Of a stretch of DNA of 64,000 bases, positions 46,627-56,515 are shown piece after piece. Both the position numbers and the translations under genes were made by a program. The stretch spans positions 167,339-231,338 of the forward strand of contig CAYSPG010000004.1 of NCBI GenBank assembly GCA_964432885.1. Reading direction: 5' to 3'. The notes below the pieces were generated by a model. It did not search any database. It saw nothing but the letters and a program-made list of their open reading frames with translations, and was not told where the DNA came from. How positions within the stretch are numbered: position 1 is the stretch's first letter; each line of letters opens with the position of its first letter. Source of the DNA: CAYSPG01 sp964432885. GTDB lineage: Bacteria; Bacteroidota; Bacteroidia; AKYH767-A; OLB10.

Positions 46627-46834
46627 CACTATTGTCCGGTTAAAATTTTACTTTTTAAGTTTAATTTTCCTCGACTTTGCTCGGAATGACAGGTTACGCA
46701 GAGGTGCGATGGTAGAGAGGGGCTTACTTTTGGGCGAAGCCCAAAAGTAAGCCCCTCTCTACCATCCAAAATTCTAAATGCTTGTTATTCCGAGCAAAGT
46801 CGAGGAATCTTTTCTATTTAATCGGACAACAGTA
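46627..46834. mobile_element. 208-bp MITE-like palindromic element, copy 2 (inverted, diverged)
   Basis: The outer terminal repeats (46627-46644 with 46817-46834) match at 15 of 18 positions, and the right end differs by one base from that of copy 1. The middle arms (46667-46691 with 46783-46807) pair at 24 of 25 positions. The central hairpin has 28-bp perfect arms (46708-46735 with 46739-46766) and a GAA loop. The flanks AAATGTATA (46618-46626) and ATATGTATA (46835-46843) match at 8 of 9, an aged target-site duplication. It aligns with copy 1 when reversed and lies 100 bp upstream of the 324-residue gene. Confidence 0.8.
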
Positions 46835-46934
46835 ATATGTATAAATAACATGCTTTGAAAAATATTTTTAAAAACCTGTAACCTTATTTTACCACATACG
46901 GTATAACACGTTATAATTTTAAAAATTTAAAAAA

Positions 46935-47909
46935 ATGAACAAACACAATTTGGTACGATTATTTATGATGGAATCGGTTAGTAGTTTGGCACACGATAAC
47001 CAGCAGATTACAGATTTGGTACTTGCCTTTAAAAACGGCATTGTATCGCTTGATGCTATTATAGCAGAAATTAACGGGCTATCGGGCCAGCAATCGCAAA
47101 GTGTGCTTGGCGGAGGTGAGCAAAAGGAGCTTGCACGCACGGCTTTAAACTTTATTACGTTTAATACCATTAAGGCCACACGCGGATGGGCTAACAGCCA
47201 AAACAACGCCAACCTGAGCAGCGAACTTAATTACAGTAAAACAAAGGTGGCCCGCATATCGGATAAAAACATTGTGCAGCGTGCCGAGTACTGGTTGGGT
47301 TTGGTAAATGAGCATATTGATGATTTGGCATCGTGGAACATAACCCCCGAAACCATTACGCAATGGGAGGCGGCTATTGCCGGCTACCAGGCGGTACTGC
47401 AATTGCCTAAAAGCAAGCGCGAGCTAAAGAAGAACAAAACCGCGCAGCTAAATACGCTTATTAAGCAGGGTATGAATTTTTGCCGCAATATATTGGACTC
47501 GGCCGCCATTGGGTTTAAAACCAACGGCAACATGGAGTTTTATAATATGTACATAAGCTACAGGCGCATTGACCAGGTGGCGAGTAAAATTGGCAAGTTT
47601 AGGGTATTGATTACCGATGAGCTTAACCAGCCTATTGCAAATGTTGAGATTAAGCAGGATGGCAAATCAAACAGCACCACTACGGATATACACGGCCATG
47701 CATCGTTAAATATTATGTACAATAAAAATGTGCCGAAGGAGCAGCTAAACCTGTATAGCTTTACGCTAACGCATGGCGAAAATATGATTAACACAGGCCT
47801 TATGGCAATAAAACGCAACGAAACCATTTCGCGCAAATATACCATGGCACCCACCGGATTTATAATACCAGCATACCATCCCGCACCTGTTTTGGTGGAT
47901 GCCCAATAA
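46935..47909 (+). CDS. Cytoplasmic protein of unknown family: helical half plus beta-sandwich half
   Basis: 324 residues with no signal peptide or membrane helix. Residues ~1-215 are all-helical (NKHNLVRLFMMESVSSLAHD, IVQRAEYWLGLVNEHIDDLA), Lys- and Asn-rich. Residues ~220-315 resemble a carboxypeptidase-regulatory-like beta-sandwich (VLITDELNQPIANVEIKQDG, TTTDIHGHASLNI). The plan matches the 345-residue protein at 34316, though no long identity is visible by eye. Unusually, it interrupts an array of exported giant proteins while itself being non-secreted. The function is unknown. Its promoter region contains TATAAC-AC-GTTATA (46902-46915). Confidence 0.65.
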   Translation: MNKHNLVRLFMMESVSSLAHDNQQITDLVLAFKNGIVSLDAIIAEINGLSGQQSQSVLGGGEQKELARTALNFITFNTIKATRGWANSQNNANLSSELNYSKTKVARISDKNIVQRAEYWLGLVNEHIDDLASWNITPETITQWEAAIAGYQAVLQLPKSKRELKKNKTAQLNTLIKQGMNFCRNILDSAAIGFKTNGNMEFYNMYISYRRIDQVASKIGKFRVLITDELNQPIANVEIKQDGKSNSTTTDIHGHASLNIMYNKNVPKEQLNLYSFTLTHGENMINTGLMAIKRNETISRKYTMAPTGFIIPAYHPAPVLVDAQ

Positions 47910-47932
47910 GATGTTTTTTTTATTTTATATTT

Positions 47933-47964
47933 AACCTGCCTCCGTAAGAGCAGGTTTTTTTTTT
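47933..47964 (+). terminator. Terminator after the 324-residue gene
   Basis: AACCTGC (47933-47939) pairs with GCAGGTT (47950-47956) and leads into ten T's. Confidence 0.85.
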
Positions 47965-48457
47965 GGCTTTATTTAATACCCCAAAAATTACGGGTACCCT
48001 GCTTACTTAACATACTTCCACAGCCGAAAAGAACTGCTTGTTGGCTTTTCGTTTACCCACAAAAATAAGCCGTTGGCCAAAATGCGGCAAAACACAAAAA
48101 ATTTGGCACGATAATATTTTTTACACAATTATTGCTTTTTTCATTTTATCTTAATATCTCTGCAACGTTAATTCGTTGTAACCGCAATTGTTTTACCATC
48201 TAACCTACTATCGGTAAAGCAGCCATTACAGAGTAAAAAAACAATAAAAACGGCAGGTTTACGCTGCCCCAAAACCAAGCGTGTGTTGATAAAAATCTTT
48301 ACACCAAACAGTTGTCCATCTTTTTTAACCCACCCGGTTATTACAAAAAAACCAGGGGTTAAAAAAGATTTTTTTTTATACCTCACCCCTAAAAATCATT
48401 AATTAACAATAAATAATAAGTAATATAACCAAACGTCTAACTCAAATCAAATCAATT
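47965..48457 (+). other. Long leader region of the 2665-residue gene
   Basis: Almost 500 bp without a gene, bounded by one terminator and containing another (48318-48378). The word TTTGGCACGATAA (48102-48114) also occurs upstream of the 1521-residue gene (37442-37454). The last 16 bases before the ATG, TCAAATCAAATCAATT, are identical to those upstream of 42431 (there followed by one extra T). No clear TAnnTTTG is seen. Confidence 0.5.
48318..48378 (+). terminator. Perfect 14-bp terminator hairpin 79 nt before a giant gene
   Basis: Arms 48318-48331 and 48356-48369 are perfectly complementary, followed by nine to ten T's. The upstream gene already has its own terminator at 47933, so this one either ends a short leader RNA or attenuates the giant gene. 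Confidence 0.75.
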
Positions 48458-51400
48458 ATGACAAAACAAAACACAATGCATCGGATGTCATCTGTTAAAG
48501 GATGGATATCTGGCTTTGCCATGCTATTATTACTATTGCTTACGGGCAATGTAATAGGCCAAACTACCGTAGCAGTAGGCCCTACATCGGTATCGGGAAG
48601 CAGTTATTTTTATGGCCCGGTTTACCGAAGTAGCACCAGCAGCACCTTTCATTACAATATGAATAGCTATATATATACGGCAGCTGAATTATCGGCAGCT
48701 GGTATTGTAAGCGGAAGTTTTATAAATGACATACGCTTTAATTTAAACGCTACTGCTACCTTAAGCGGCAGCCACACCGGAAATTTTCAGGTGTGGGTAC
48801 AAAACAGCGTAGCCAGCAACCAAACCACCGGTACCACCTGGGGCACCATTACCAGTACCGCCACCCAGGTAGTTAACCAAACATGGAATAACTCCAACCC
48901 TGGCGCAGCGGGTTGGAAAACGTTTACATTCAGTTCGCCTTATGCGTACACAGGTGGTTCGCTTATTGTATCGGTACGATGGATACTTACCCCCTCAGGA
49001 GGATCTCCTTACGCCAGCGGAGCATTTAACTGGCAATATTATTCAGGTGCACTGGTACCCACTGCCGCTACCATTGGTAGCGCATCAGGTGCTGCACAAA
49101 GTAACAGCACAGCCTTATCAACCACCAGCTATGGCGGTAACCTGCGCCCGCTAACTCAAATGAGCTGGACAGCAGGCTCGCCCTGCAGCGGCACACCTGC
49201 CCCGGGTAATACCACCCTAAACAGCGGCACCAACCCCACCTGTAACAATGCATCATTTACCCTTGGTTTACAAAACAATACCATTGGATCGGGCGTTACC
49301 TACCAATGGCAGGCCGATATTGGCGGTGGTTTTAACAACATTGCCGGTGCCACCAGCAATACATACACTGCTCTGCAGTCGGTAGCAACCACATACCAAT
49401 GCGTAGTTACCTGTACCAATACCCCCGCCAGTACCATATCAAACCCTTACTCACTTGGCTTGCAAACAGGTGTAGCATGCTTAAACTACTGCGTATCGTC
49501 AGCCAGCAACACCGCTGACGAAGAAATATTTCAAATAACCGTAAACGGAGCCTCTACACCCGCACCGTATGCCAACAACTGCAACGTGGGCCCCGGCCCC
49601 GGCTCAGTAGCCAGCCTATACTCAAACTTTAAAACACTGGGTGCCCTCACCACCGTGCAACAGGGGCAGGTAGTAGCCTTCCAGGTTCGCGAAAACGAGT
49701 GCGATGGCGGCACATTATATGCCAATGGTATAGCTGTATTTATTGACTGGAACCAGGATGGCGACTTTGCCGATGCTGGCGAAACAGCTTACACACAAGG
49801 AGTAACCACAGCAGCCACAGGCGCCTCACCTGCCGGTGATAAGGTAATTAACTTTAACTACACCATACCCATGACAGCCACCGTAGGCCTAACCGGCATG
49901 CGTATTGTATGTATCGAGGGCAATGCCAATCCACCTGCCTGTAGCGCCACCCCGTATGGCTATGGCGAAACCGAAGACTGGCTTATAGATATTTCTGCAG
50001 CCACACCTTGCGTGGGCACACCCACCCCGGGCAACACCATACCATCTGTTGCCAATGCATGCCCCGCCAATTCGTTTTTATTGTCATTGCAAAACAACAC
50101 CCTGGGCACAGGCGTTACCTACCAATGGTATAGCGATAATGGAAGCGGCTATGCACCCATTGCCGGAGCCACCAATCCTACTTACACCGCCACTCAAACT
50201 GTTGCCACCTCATACTATTGCGATGTAACCTGCAACGTGGGCGGCACCGGATCGTCCACACCGGTATCCGTTGGCGTAAACCCATTCTATAACTGCTACT
50301 GCACCACAGGTCTTGGTGGTAGCTGCGCCATCAACTCCATAAGCAGCGTATTGGTAACAGGCACCACATTAAATAACGTTACCGGAGGTTGCACAGGCAC
50401 ATACAATGCATTCCCACAATCAGGGTCAACAACGGCCACTTTAATTACCGGCACAACTTATAACATGACCATCGGTACCATCGCGGGCAGCAATACACAA
50501 GCCGTAATTTGGATTGACTATAACCACGATGGAGCATTTAGCACCACTGAATATACATTAATAAATAATAACATCCCTTCGGGTGGAACAGGATCAGGTT
50601 CATTCACCATTCCATTAACAGCCCTTAGCGGTACCACCATGATGCGCGTTCGGTCTGATTGGCAAGGCACCACCGCCTGGACATCGGCCGATGCATGCGC
50701 CCTTCGCACGTGGGGCGAAACAGAAGACTACCTCATCACCATCGTACCACTGCCTGCCAATCCGCCAAACCCAATTGAAGTAGGCGTGCCCAACTGCGCC
50801 ACTGGCGGAACCGTACAGGCCGTTGGCAGCGCACCTGCTGGCGAAACATGGTACTGGCAAACATCACCCACCGGTACCAGCACAGCACAAAATGCTGCCA
50901 CACCTCTTAACATTTTGTCTAACGGAACCTATTACATCCGCTCGCAGGATAACACCTACTTAACCTGGTCAGCAGGTGCAGGCTCGGTTACCGTTACCGA
51001 TTTCCCTGCCGGCCCTGCCGATCCATCCATTACCGCCCCCGGTGGCAACCCCGCCTGCGGCACAGTATCATTAGTATCATCAACAGCTGGCAGCGGTACC
51101 ACCAACTATTGGCAGGGCACCAACCCAACCGGTACATCCACCGCCTCAATAGCTGATGATGGATCAACCAACACTCCTTATGGAGCTACTGTAAGCGGCA
51201 CCTATTATCTGCGTGCGCAGGATAATACCACATTATGCTGGTCTAACCCGGTACCATCGGTAGTTACCGTATGGGATTTGCCAACAGCGCCCATCCTCTC
51301 GGCCACGCCACCCAGCGTATGCCCTGGTACTCCGGTAGCACTAAGTGCCATAGCACCCAGTGCACCTCCCACCGGATATAGTGTAGCTTCTATACCTTAC

Positions 51401-54400
51401 GCACCCGTATCGCCTATCAGCACCACATTAGCCGGTGCCGGCCCAATAGGCGATGACATTACAACAGTTGCCAGCATAGGCTTTAACTTTAACTTTTATG
51501 GCAATACCTATTCACAGGTGCAAATACACACCAATGGATACATCGTATTCGGAAGCTCAAACTTTGTATTTGGATCACACTCACCAGTACTTATTCCAAG
51601 TACAGCCAACCATAACAACTGGGCTGGCTTTTGGGCCGACTTAAATGCCGCTGCCGGACAAATCACCTATGCCACCCTTGGCAGCGCACCCAACAGAATG
51701 TTTGTAGTAAACTATAACAACGTACCCTATTGGTCAGCCACACCATATTACTCAGGCCAAATAGTAGTGTACGAAGCAACTGGCGCCATAGACGTTTACC
51801 TTGCGCATACACAAACCAGTAACTCCAACGCCTGCGGTTTAGAAAACCTTACCGGCTCGGCAGGTACTGCAGCCCCCGGTCGCAATGCAGGCACATGGGC
51901 TGTTGATAACGAAGCCTGGAGATTTTCTCCAATACAGGCAATGGGCTTTTTGTGGACACCAAACGGTGTTGTAGGTGGTATAGCTGCCGGTGATGAAATT
52001 TTAGCTAACACCACTGCTAACCCACCCACATCAGGCACCATGGTATATACCATGACATTAACCGAACCCGCTCACGGTTGCCAAAACTCAGGCACTATAC
52101 CAGTAAACGTACTTACCACCCCTGCTGCCCCGGTTACTACAGGTGGTGCCACCACCTGTGGTGCAGGCACTGTTAACGTAACTGCCACCGGCAGCGGAGG
52201 CACACTTAACTGGTACGATGCTGCCACAGGCGGCAACTTGTTGGGTTCAGGAAGCCCGCTACCGGTTAGCGTTACCACTGCCGATGTTACTGTTTGGGTT
52301 GAAGAAAATAACGGAACATGCTCAGGCCCTCGTTCAAGCGCCACAGCCGTTTACACTGTACCTCCAACGGTTACTGCAAGCAGCAACGTAACATCGGTAT
52401 GCGCAGGCGGTACCAACACCGGCCCCGGAGGTCCTAATAATAACACAGCTATTTTAAGCTCAACCGATGCCGGTGGCCAATACACCAGCTTTACCTGGAA
52501 TCCGGGTGGCTTATCTGGTCAGGTTGTTTCGGTAACTCCCGGTGCCACCACCACCTATACCGTTACAGCATCAGGTGGCGGATGTACCGTATTAAGTTCA
52601 GTTACTGTAAATGCTGGTGCTGTACCTAACATCAGTTCAGTTACTGCCACTCCTCCTACTGTATGCCAGGGTAACTCAAGCCAGCTTATTGCTGCAGTTA
52701 TCGGTGGCTCAGGCGGTGCCATCCCAACAGGATATTGCAACCCAACATTGTTTCCACCACCCAATACCTGTAACTGGATTGATAATGTATCAACAACAGG
52801 TGGTATTTCTAACTTTAGCAATGCTACTGCAACCTATAACGGAACAGGCTCTACGTTTTTCCCAACATCTATTGTTTCCCAGGTATTGGGCGCTTCGTTT
52901 ACCCTTAACGCTCAGGTACAAGGTACATGCGCCATTGCATACTACCATGTTTGGATTGACTGGAACCGTGATGGAGATTTAACTGACCCAGGCGAAAACG
53001 TAGTTACTGCCAATGGCGTAAACTCCGGTAATACTTTAACAAGCTTTACCATTAACATTCCTGTTACAGCATCACCTGGTCAAACATTAATGAGAGTAAC
53101 CTGCAGTGGTAACTCCGTTAACCCTGTTACCGCCTGCGATAACTTAAGTTCAAATTACAGCGAAAACGAAGATTATGTACTTGATATACTTGGTGGCGCT
53201 GGATTTACTTATGCATGGACCGGCAGCGGATTAAACAACAATTCAATATTTAACCCAATTGCAACTTTAGGATCTCCTTCTGAAAACTACAGTGTTTTAG
53301 TTACCGATCCTTATGGATGTTATGCAAGCGGCTCAGTTACCCTTGCCGAGCCTACCTCAAATCCTGGTAATACCATAGCTACACCGGCAGCTGCCTGTCT
53401 TGGCGTTTCGTTTACGTTAAGCTTGCAAAACAATCCCGGTGCAGGTGCCAACTTCCAATGGCAATCATCACCTGACGGAACCACCTGGGCTAACATTGGT
53501 GGTGCAACCAACGGCACATATTCTACCACAATGACGGTTTCTACTTATTACCGTTGCATGGTGGGATGTTTAAGCGGTGGCTCTGCATCTAACCCGGTTC
53601 AGGTAACCCTTACCCCTGCCAGTGCATGCTATTGTACACCTGTATTTACAAGTTATGATGGTACAGATTATATTTCAAATGTTACCTTAAACACATTAAA
53701 CAATACAACTGGTGCAACACCTAACCCCAGCTATACCAACTATAGTCCTATGGGTACTAATTTGAACAACGGACAGCCATATACCATATCGGTTACAAGC
53801 GGTTCATTTACTGGTGAAAATTACGGTGCCTGGATTGATTTTAACCAAAGCGGCACATTTGAACCGTCTGAACAAGTTCTGCCTAACTCAGTAAATACAT
53901 TGGGATTCGAAACATTTTCCAATACCTTTACTGTACCTGTTGGTGCGGTGGGTGGTGTAACACGTTTACGTGTTGTTGACATGTATAATTCTGTAGCCAT
54001 ACCATGTCCAACTTCAGGTTATGGTGAAGCAGAAGATTATCAAATCAATTTAGGTGATCCCAATTGCATCAGCTTGCCTACATTCCCTCTTAACGGTGGT
54101 TCAGCGTGCCCTGTTGGTCTTACATTTACATGGCCAAGCAAAGCAGGTGCTACGGGTTATGATGTATATTTAGATGGAACAACAGGAACAACACTTGTTT
54201 CACCTAATCAAACCGGAACTTCATATACACCATCTTCGCAATTATTACCCGGAGCATATTTCTGGAGAGTTATTCCGTTATATCCTTCGTCTTCATGTTC
54301 AACCCCTCAAACCTGGACATTTAACGTACAACCCGCACCCGACCCAATTGCTAACAGCAATGCTGTTAACGGTTCAATATGCGAAAGCACAGCGTTAAGT

Positions 54401-56455
54401 TTAAGTTCAGATAACATTGATCCTGGCCAATCAACAGGCAACATATTTTCATGGAGCGGCCCAAGCGGTTACAGCAGCAATTTCCAAAATCCAACGGTAA
54501 CCAACAGTGCCTCACCGGCCACCCACACAGGCACCTACACGGTAGTAATAACCAACCAATACTTGTGTACAGCCAGCGCCAGTTTAACCATAGCCGTAAA
54601 CCCCAACCCTGTATTGAGTGTAGTAAGCACCAACGGAGTATCGTGCGTAGGCTTGTGTGATGGAGATGTAACCATAGGAGCTACCACAGGCTTGCCCCCA
54701 TACTTATTCTTTGATGCCAACTTTAACACCAGCACTGATAGCACCAACGGAGTATTTACCGACAATCAGTGCGAGGGCAACAATCAGCAAATAGATGTGT
54801 ATGATAACAATGGATGTACATCCAGCATATTGTATAACATAGGCCATATCAGTTCGGTGCCACCTACAGTAAACGTACCCAACCCGCCTATATCGGGCTT
54901 ACCAAGCTCAGCATGTTTGGGTACCACAGCCAGCATAAGCACCACAGCAGTACCATTGGCAACACAGTATATATGGGATGGTCCAAGTGGCACAGTATTT
55001 AACGCCACAGGTAACCCCTACATAAGTACCACGCCAAGCGCGAGCATAAACTTTGGTAACCCCAGCGGCAGCGGCTATTACATAGGCGTACAGGCAGCCA
55101 ACGGCTGCGGCACCAGCATGCGCAGAGTAAACTGGGTACGCGGCACAGTAAGTGTACCGGCCAGCATAACAGGAGCGACAATAGCATGCGCAAGTACCGT
55201 GGGCACATATACAACAGGAGCACTAACAGGAGCTACCCAATACCTGTGGACCATAACAGGCGATGCTACAGTAAGTGGCACAGGCACCACAGCCACAGTA
55301 ACCTTTGGCCCTGCGTTTACCACAGGCACTCTGTGCGTATCGGCTCAAACCAGTTGCTTTACCAGTGCAGCCAAGTGCATCACCATCACACAAAATGCAC
55401 CGGTAGTACCGGCCATAACAGGCACATTTAGCGTATGCGCAGGTCAAACAATACAGTACTGCGTAGCCGCCCAAACAGGTATAGCCAGCTATAACTGGAC
55501 ATTGCCCACAGGCGCTACAGGCAGTTCAAGTTCAAATTGCATAAACGTAACCTTTGGCCCCACGTTTACAGGTGGTAACATCAGCGTAACCAGCACCACG
55601 GTATGCGGTCAGACATCAGCACCAAGAAGCACCACATTGTATTGGGGTGCACCCACAGTGCCCGCTTCAATAAGTGGAACACTTAATGGCTTATGCGGAC
55701 AAACTGTTATTTACACATGCCCATCACAGGCCGGAGTAACCTTTACATGGACAGGACCTTCAGGTTATTCAATTAACAGTGGTCAAGGCTCAAACGCTAT
55801 AAGCATGACCATGGGTACATTTACTACCGGTACAGTTTGTGTAACTGCAAATAATGTATGTGGTGCAAGTGCTCCACGATGCATCACAGTAAACGGTCGT
55901 CCAAATACACCGGGCAATATAACAGCGATACCAGCCACTTGGTGTGCTAATACCCAAGGAGTAGAATTTAATGTAGATGTTACCAACATGACAGGTTCAT
56001 ATACATTAAGCTGGTTATATCCTGGCCCAACCGTAGCCACGTATGTACTTGGCGGAGGCAACACCACCAGTTTAACACTTGACTGGTTAACCGGCAGTGG
56101 ACCAATACAGGTAACAGCAAGCAATGCCTGCGGAAACCAAACCCGTTCAACCAACTGGAGCAACACCTGTCGCGAGGGTGAGGAGTTAACAGCAGCAGAA
56201 GGCAGCGTACAGTTATCCGTAAATCCAAATCCAACAACAGGCATTATCAATTTAGAATTTACATCGGCAGTAAATGAAAAAGCAAGCCTACAGGTGCTTG
56301 ACATTGCAGGCCGTGTAATAGCTACACAGGAAATAACTGTAGTTGAAGGCTTAAATAAAACCCAGCTTGACCTGAGCAAAGCGGCCAAAGGCATTTACAT
56401 GTTAAATGTAAATACAGCCGAAGGCAGTAGCAAAGTAAAAGTGGTGGTGGAGTAA
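48458..56455 (+). CDS. Giant T9SS type A adhesin-like protein with four GEVED domains
   Basis: 2665 residues. A signal peptide (~1-35) is followed by an N-terminal YIYTAAELSAAG module (~65-240) shared with the 1521-residue protein, an Ig-like unit, and GEVED domains near 345-510, 615-765, 1430-1580 and 1730-1865 (cores FIDWNQDGDFADAGE, WIDYNHDGAF, WIDWNRDGD, WIDFNQSGTF). A nidogen-like segment lies at ~1000-1140 (GFNFNFYGNTYSQVQIHTNG) and an Fn3-like unit at ~1870-1955, then Ig/PKD repeats to ~2580 and the type A sorting domain (LSVNPNPTTGIINLEF, AKGIYMLNV). It is probably a surface adhesin. Base composition shifts in blocks along the gene, and the C-terminal third is paralogous to 37690-42255. 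Confidence 0.92.
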   Translation: MTKQNTMHRMSSVKGWISGFAMLLLLLLTGNVIGQTTVAVGPTSVSGSSYFYGPVYRSSTSSTFHYNMNSYIYTAAELSAAGIVSGSFINDIRFNLNATATLSGSHTGNFQVWVQNSVASNQTTGTTWGTITSTATQVVNQTWNNSNPGAAGWKTFTFSSPYAYTGGSLIVSVRWILTPSGGSPYASGAFNWQYYSGALVPTAATIGSASGAAQSNSTALSTTSYGGNLRPLTQMSWTAGSPCSGTPAPGNTTLNSGTNPTCNNASFTLGLQNNTIGSGVTYQWQADIGGGFNNIAGATSNTYTALQSVATTYQCVVTCTNTPASTISNPYSLGLQTGVACLNYCVSSASNTADEEIFQITVNGASTPAPYANNCNVGPGPGSVASLYSNFKTLGALTTVQQGQVVAFQVRENECDGGTLYANGIAVFIDWNQDGDFADAGETAYTQGVTTAATGASPAGDKVINFNYTIPMTATVGLTGMRIVCIEGNANPPACSATPYGYGETEDWLIDISAATPCVGTPTPGNTIPSVANACPANSFLLSLQNNTLGTGVTYQWYSDNGSGYAPIAGATNPTYTATQTVATSYYCDVTCNVGGTGSSTPVSVGVNPFYNCYCTTGLGGSCAINSISSVLVTGTTLNNVTGGCTGTYNAFPQSGSTTATLITGTTYNMTIGTIAGSNTQAVIWIDYNHDGAFSTTEYTLINNNIPSGGTGSGSFTIPLTALSGTTMMRVRSDWQGTTAWTSADACALRTWGETEDYLITIVPLPANPPNPIEVGVPNCATGGTVQAVGSAPAGETWYWQTSPTGTSTAQNAATPLNILSNGTYYIRSQDNTYLTWSAGAGSVTVTDFPAGPADPSITAPGGNPACGTVSLVSSTAGSGTTNYWQGTNPTGTSTASIADDGSTNTPYGATVSGTYYLRAQDNTTLCWSNPVPSVVTVWDLPTAPILSATPPSVCPGTPVALSAIAPSAPPTGYSVASIPYAPVSPISTTLAGAGPIGDDITTVASIGFNFNFYGNTYSQVQIHTNGYIVFGSSNFVFGSHSPVLIPSTANHNNWAGFWADLNAAAGQITYATLGSAPNRMFVVNYNNVPYWSATPYYSGQIVVYEATGAIDVYLAHTQTSNSNACGLENLTGSAGTAAPGRNAGTWAVDNEAWRFSPIQAMGFLWTPNGVVGGIAAGDEILANTTANPPTSGTMVYTMTLTEPAHGCQNSGTIPVNVLTTPAAPVTTGGATTCGAGTVNVTATGSGGTLNWYDAATGGNLLGSGSPLPVSVTTADVTVWVEENNGTCSGPRSSATAVYTVPPTVTASSNVTSVCAGGTNTGPGGPNNNTAILSSTDAGGQYTSFTWNPGGLSGQVVSVTPGATTTYTVTASGGGCTVLSSVTVNAGAVPNISSVTATPPTVCQGNSSQLIAAVIGGSGGAIPTGYCNPTLFPPPNTCNWIDNVSTTGGISNFSNATATYNGTGSTFFPTSIVSQVLGASFTLNAQVQGTCAIAYYHVWIDWNRDGDLTDPGENVVTANGVNSGNTLTSFTINIPVTASPGQTLMRVTCSGNSVNPVTACDNLSSNYSENEDYVLDILGGAGFTYAWTGSGLNNNSIFNPIATLGSPSENYSVLVTDPYGCYASGSVTLAEPTSNPGNTIATPAAACLGVSFTLSLQNNPGAGANFQWQSSPDGTTWANIGGATNGTYSTTMTVSTYYRCMVGCLSGGSASNPVQVTLTPASACYCTPVFTSYDGTDYISNVTLNTLNNTTGATPNPSYTNYSPMGTNLNNGQPYTISVTSGSFTGENYGAWIDFNQSGTFEPSEQVLPNSVNTLGFETFSNTFTVPVGAVGGVTRLRVVDMYNSVAIPCPTSGYGEAEDYQINLGDPNCISLPTFPLNGGSACPVGLTFTWPSKAGATGYDVYLDGTTGTTLVSPNQTGTSYTPSSQLLPGAYFWRVIPLYPSSSCSTPQTWTFNVQPAPDPIANSNAVNGSICESTALSLSSDNIDPGQSTGNIFSWSGPSGYSSNFQNPTVTNSASPATHTGTYTVVITNQYLCTASASLTIAVNPNPVLSVVSTNGVSCVGLCDGDVTIGATTGLPPYLFFDANFNTSTDSTNGVFTDNQCEGNNQQIDVYDNNGCTSSILYNIGHISSVPPTVNVPNPPISGLPSSACLGTTASISTTAVPLATQYIWDGPSGTVFNATGNPYISTTPSASINFGNPSGSGYYIGVQAANGCGTSMRRVNWVRGTVSVPASITGATIACASTVGTYTTGALTGATQYLWTITGDATVSGTGTTATVTFGPAFTTGTLCVSAQTSCFTSAAKCITITQNAPVVPAITGTFSVCAGQTIQYCVAAQTGIASYNWTLPTGATGSSSSNCINVTFGPTFTGGNISVTSTTVCGQTSAPRSTTLYWGAPTVPASISGTLNGLCGQTVIYTCPSQAGVTFTWTGPSGYSINSGQGSNAISMTMGTFTTGTVCVTANNVCGASAPRCITVNGRPNTPGNITAIPATWCANTQGVEFNVDVTNMTGSYTLSWLYPGPTVATYVLGGGNTTSLTLDWLTGSGPIQVTASNACGNQTRSTNWSNTCREGEELTAAEGSVQLSVNPNPTTGIINLEFTSAVNEKASLQVLDIAGRVIATQEITVVEGLNKTQLDLSKAAKGIYMLNVNTAEGSSKVKVVVE
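54434..54522. repeat. 89-bp block nearly identical to 63912-64000
   Basis: Two mismatches in 89 bases with the end of the window, in the same frame within a paralogous Ig-like unit. Immediately upstream the two genes differ much more. Confidence 0.85.
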
Positions 56456-56474
56456 TTAAAGATTAATTAATAAT

Positions 56475-56515
56475 AAAGAGGCTGTCTCAAAAGTCGAGGC
56501 AGCCTCTTTTTATTC
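56475..56515 (+). terminator. Terminator after the 2665-residue gene
   Basis: Arms 56475-56488 and 56496-56509 pair at 13 of 14 (one G-U) around a 7-nt loop, followed by T's. The left arm doubles as the end of a 108-bp inverted-repeat element. Confidence 0.8.

Noticed and set aside
55783..56394. 203-codon antisense frame inside the 2665-residue gene
   Set aside because: It is an artefact of T/C-rich repeats on the opposite strand; no start context or domain.
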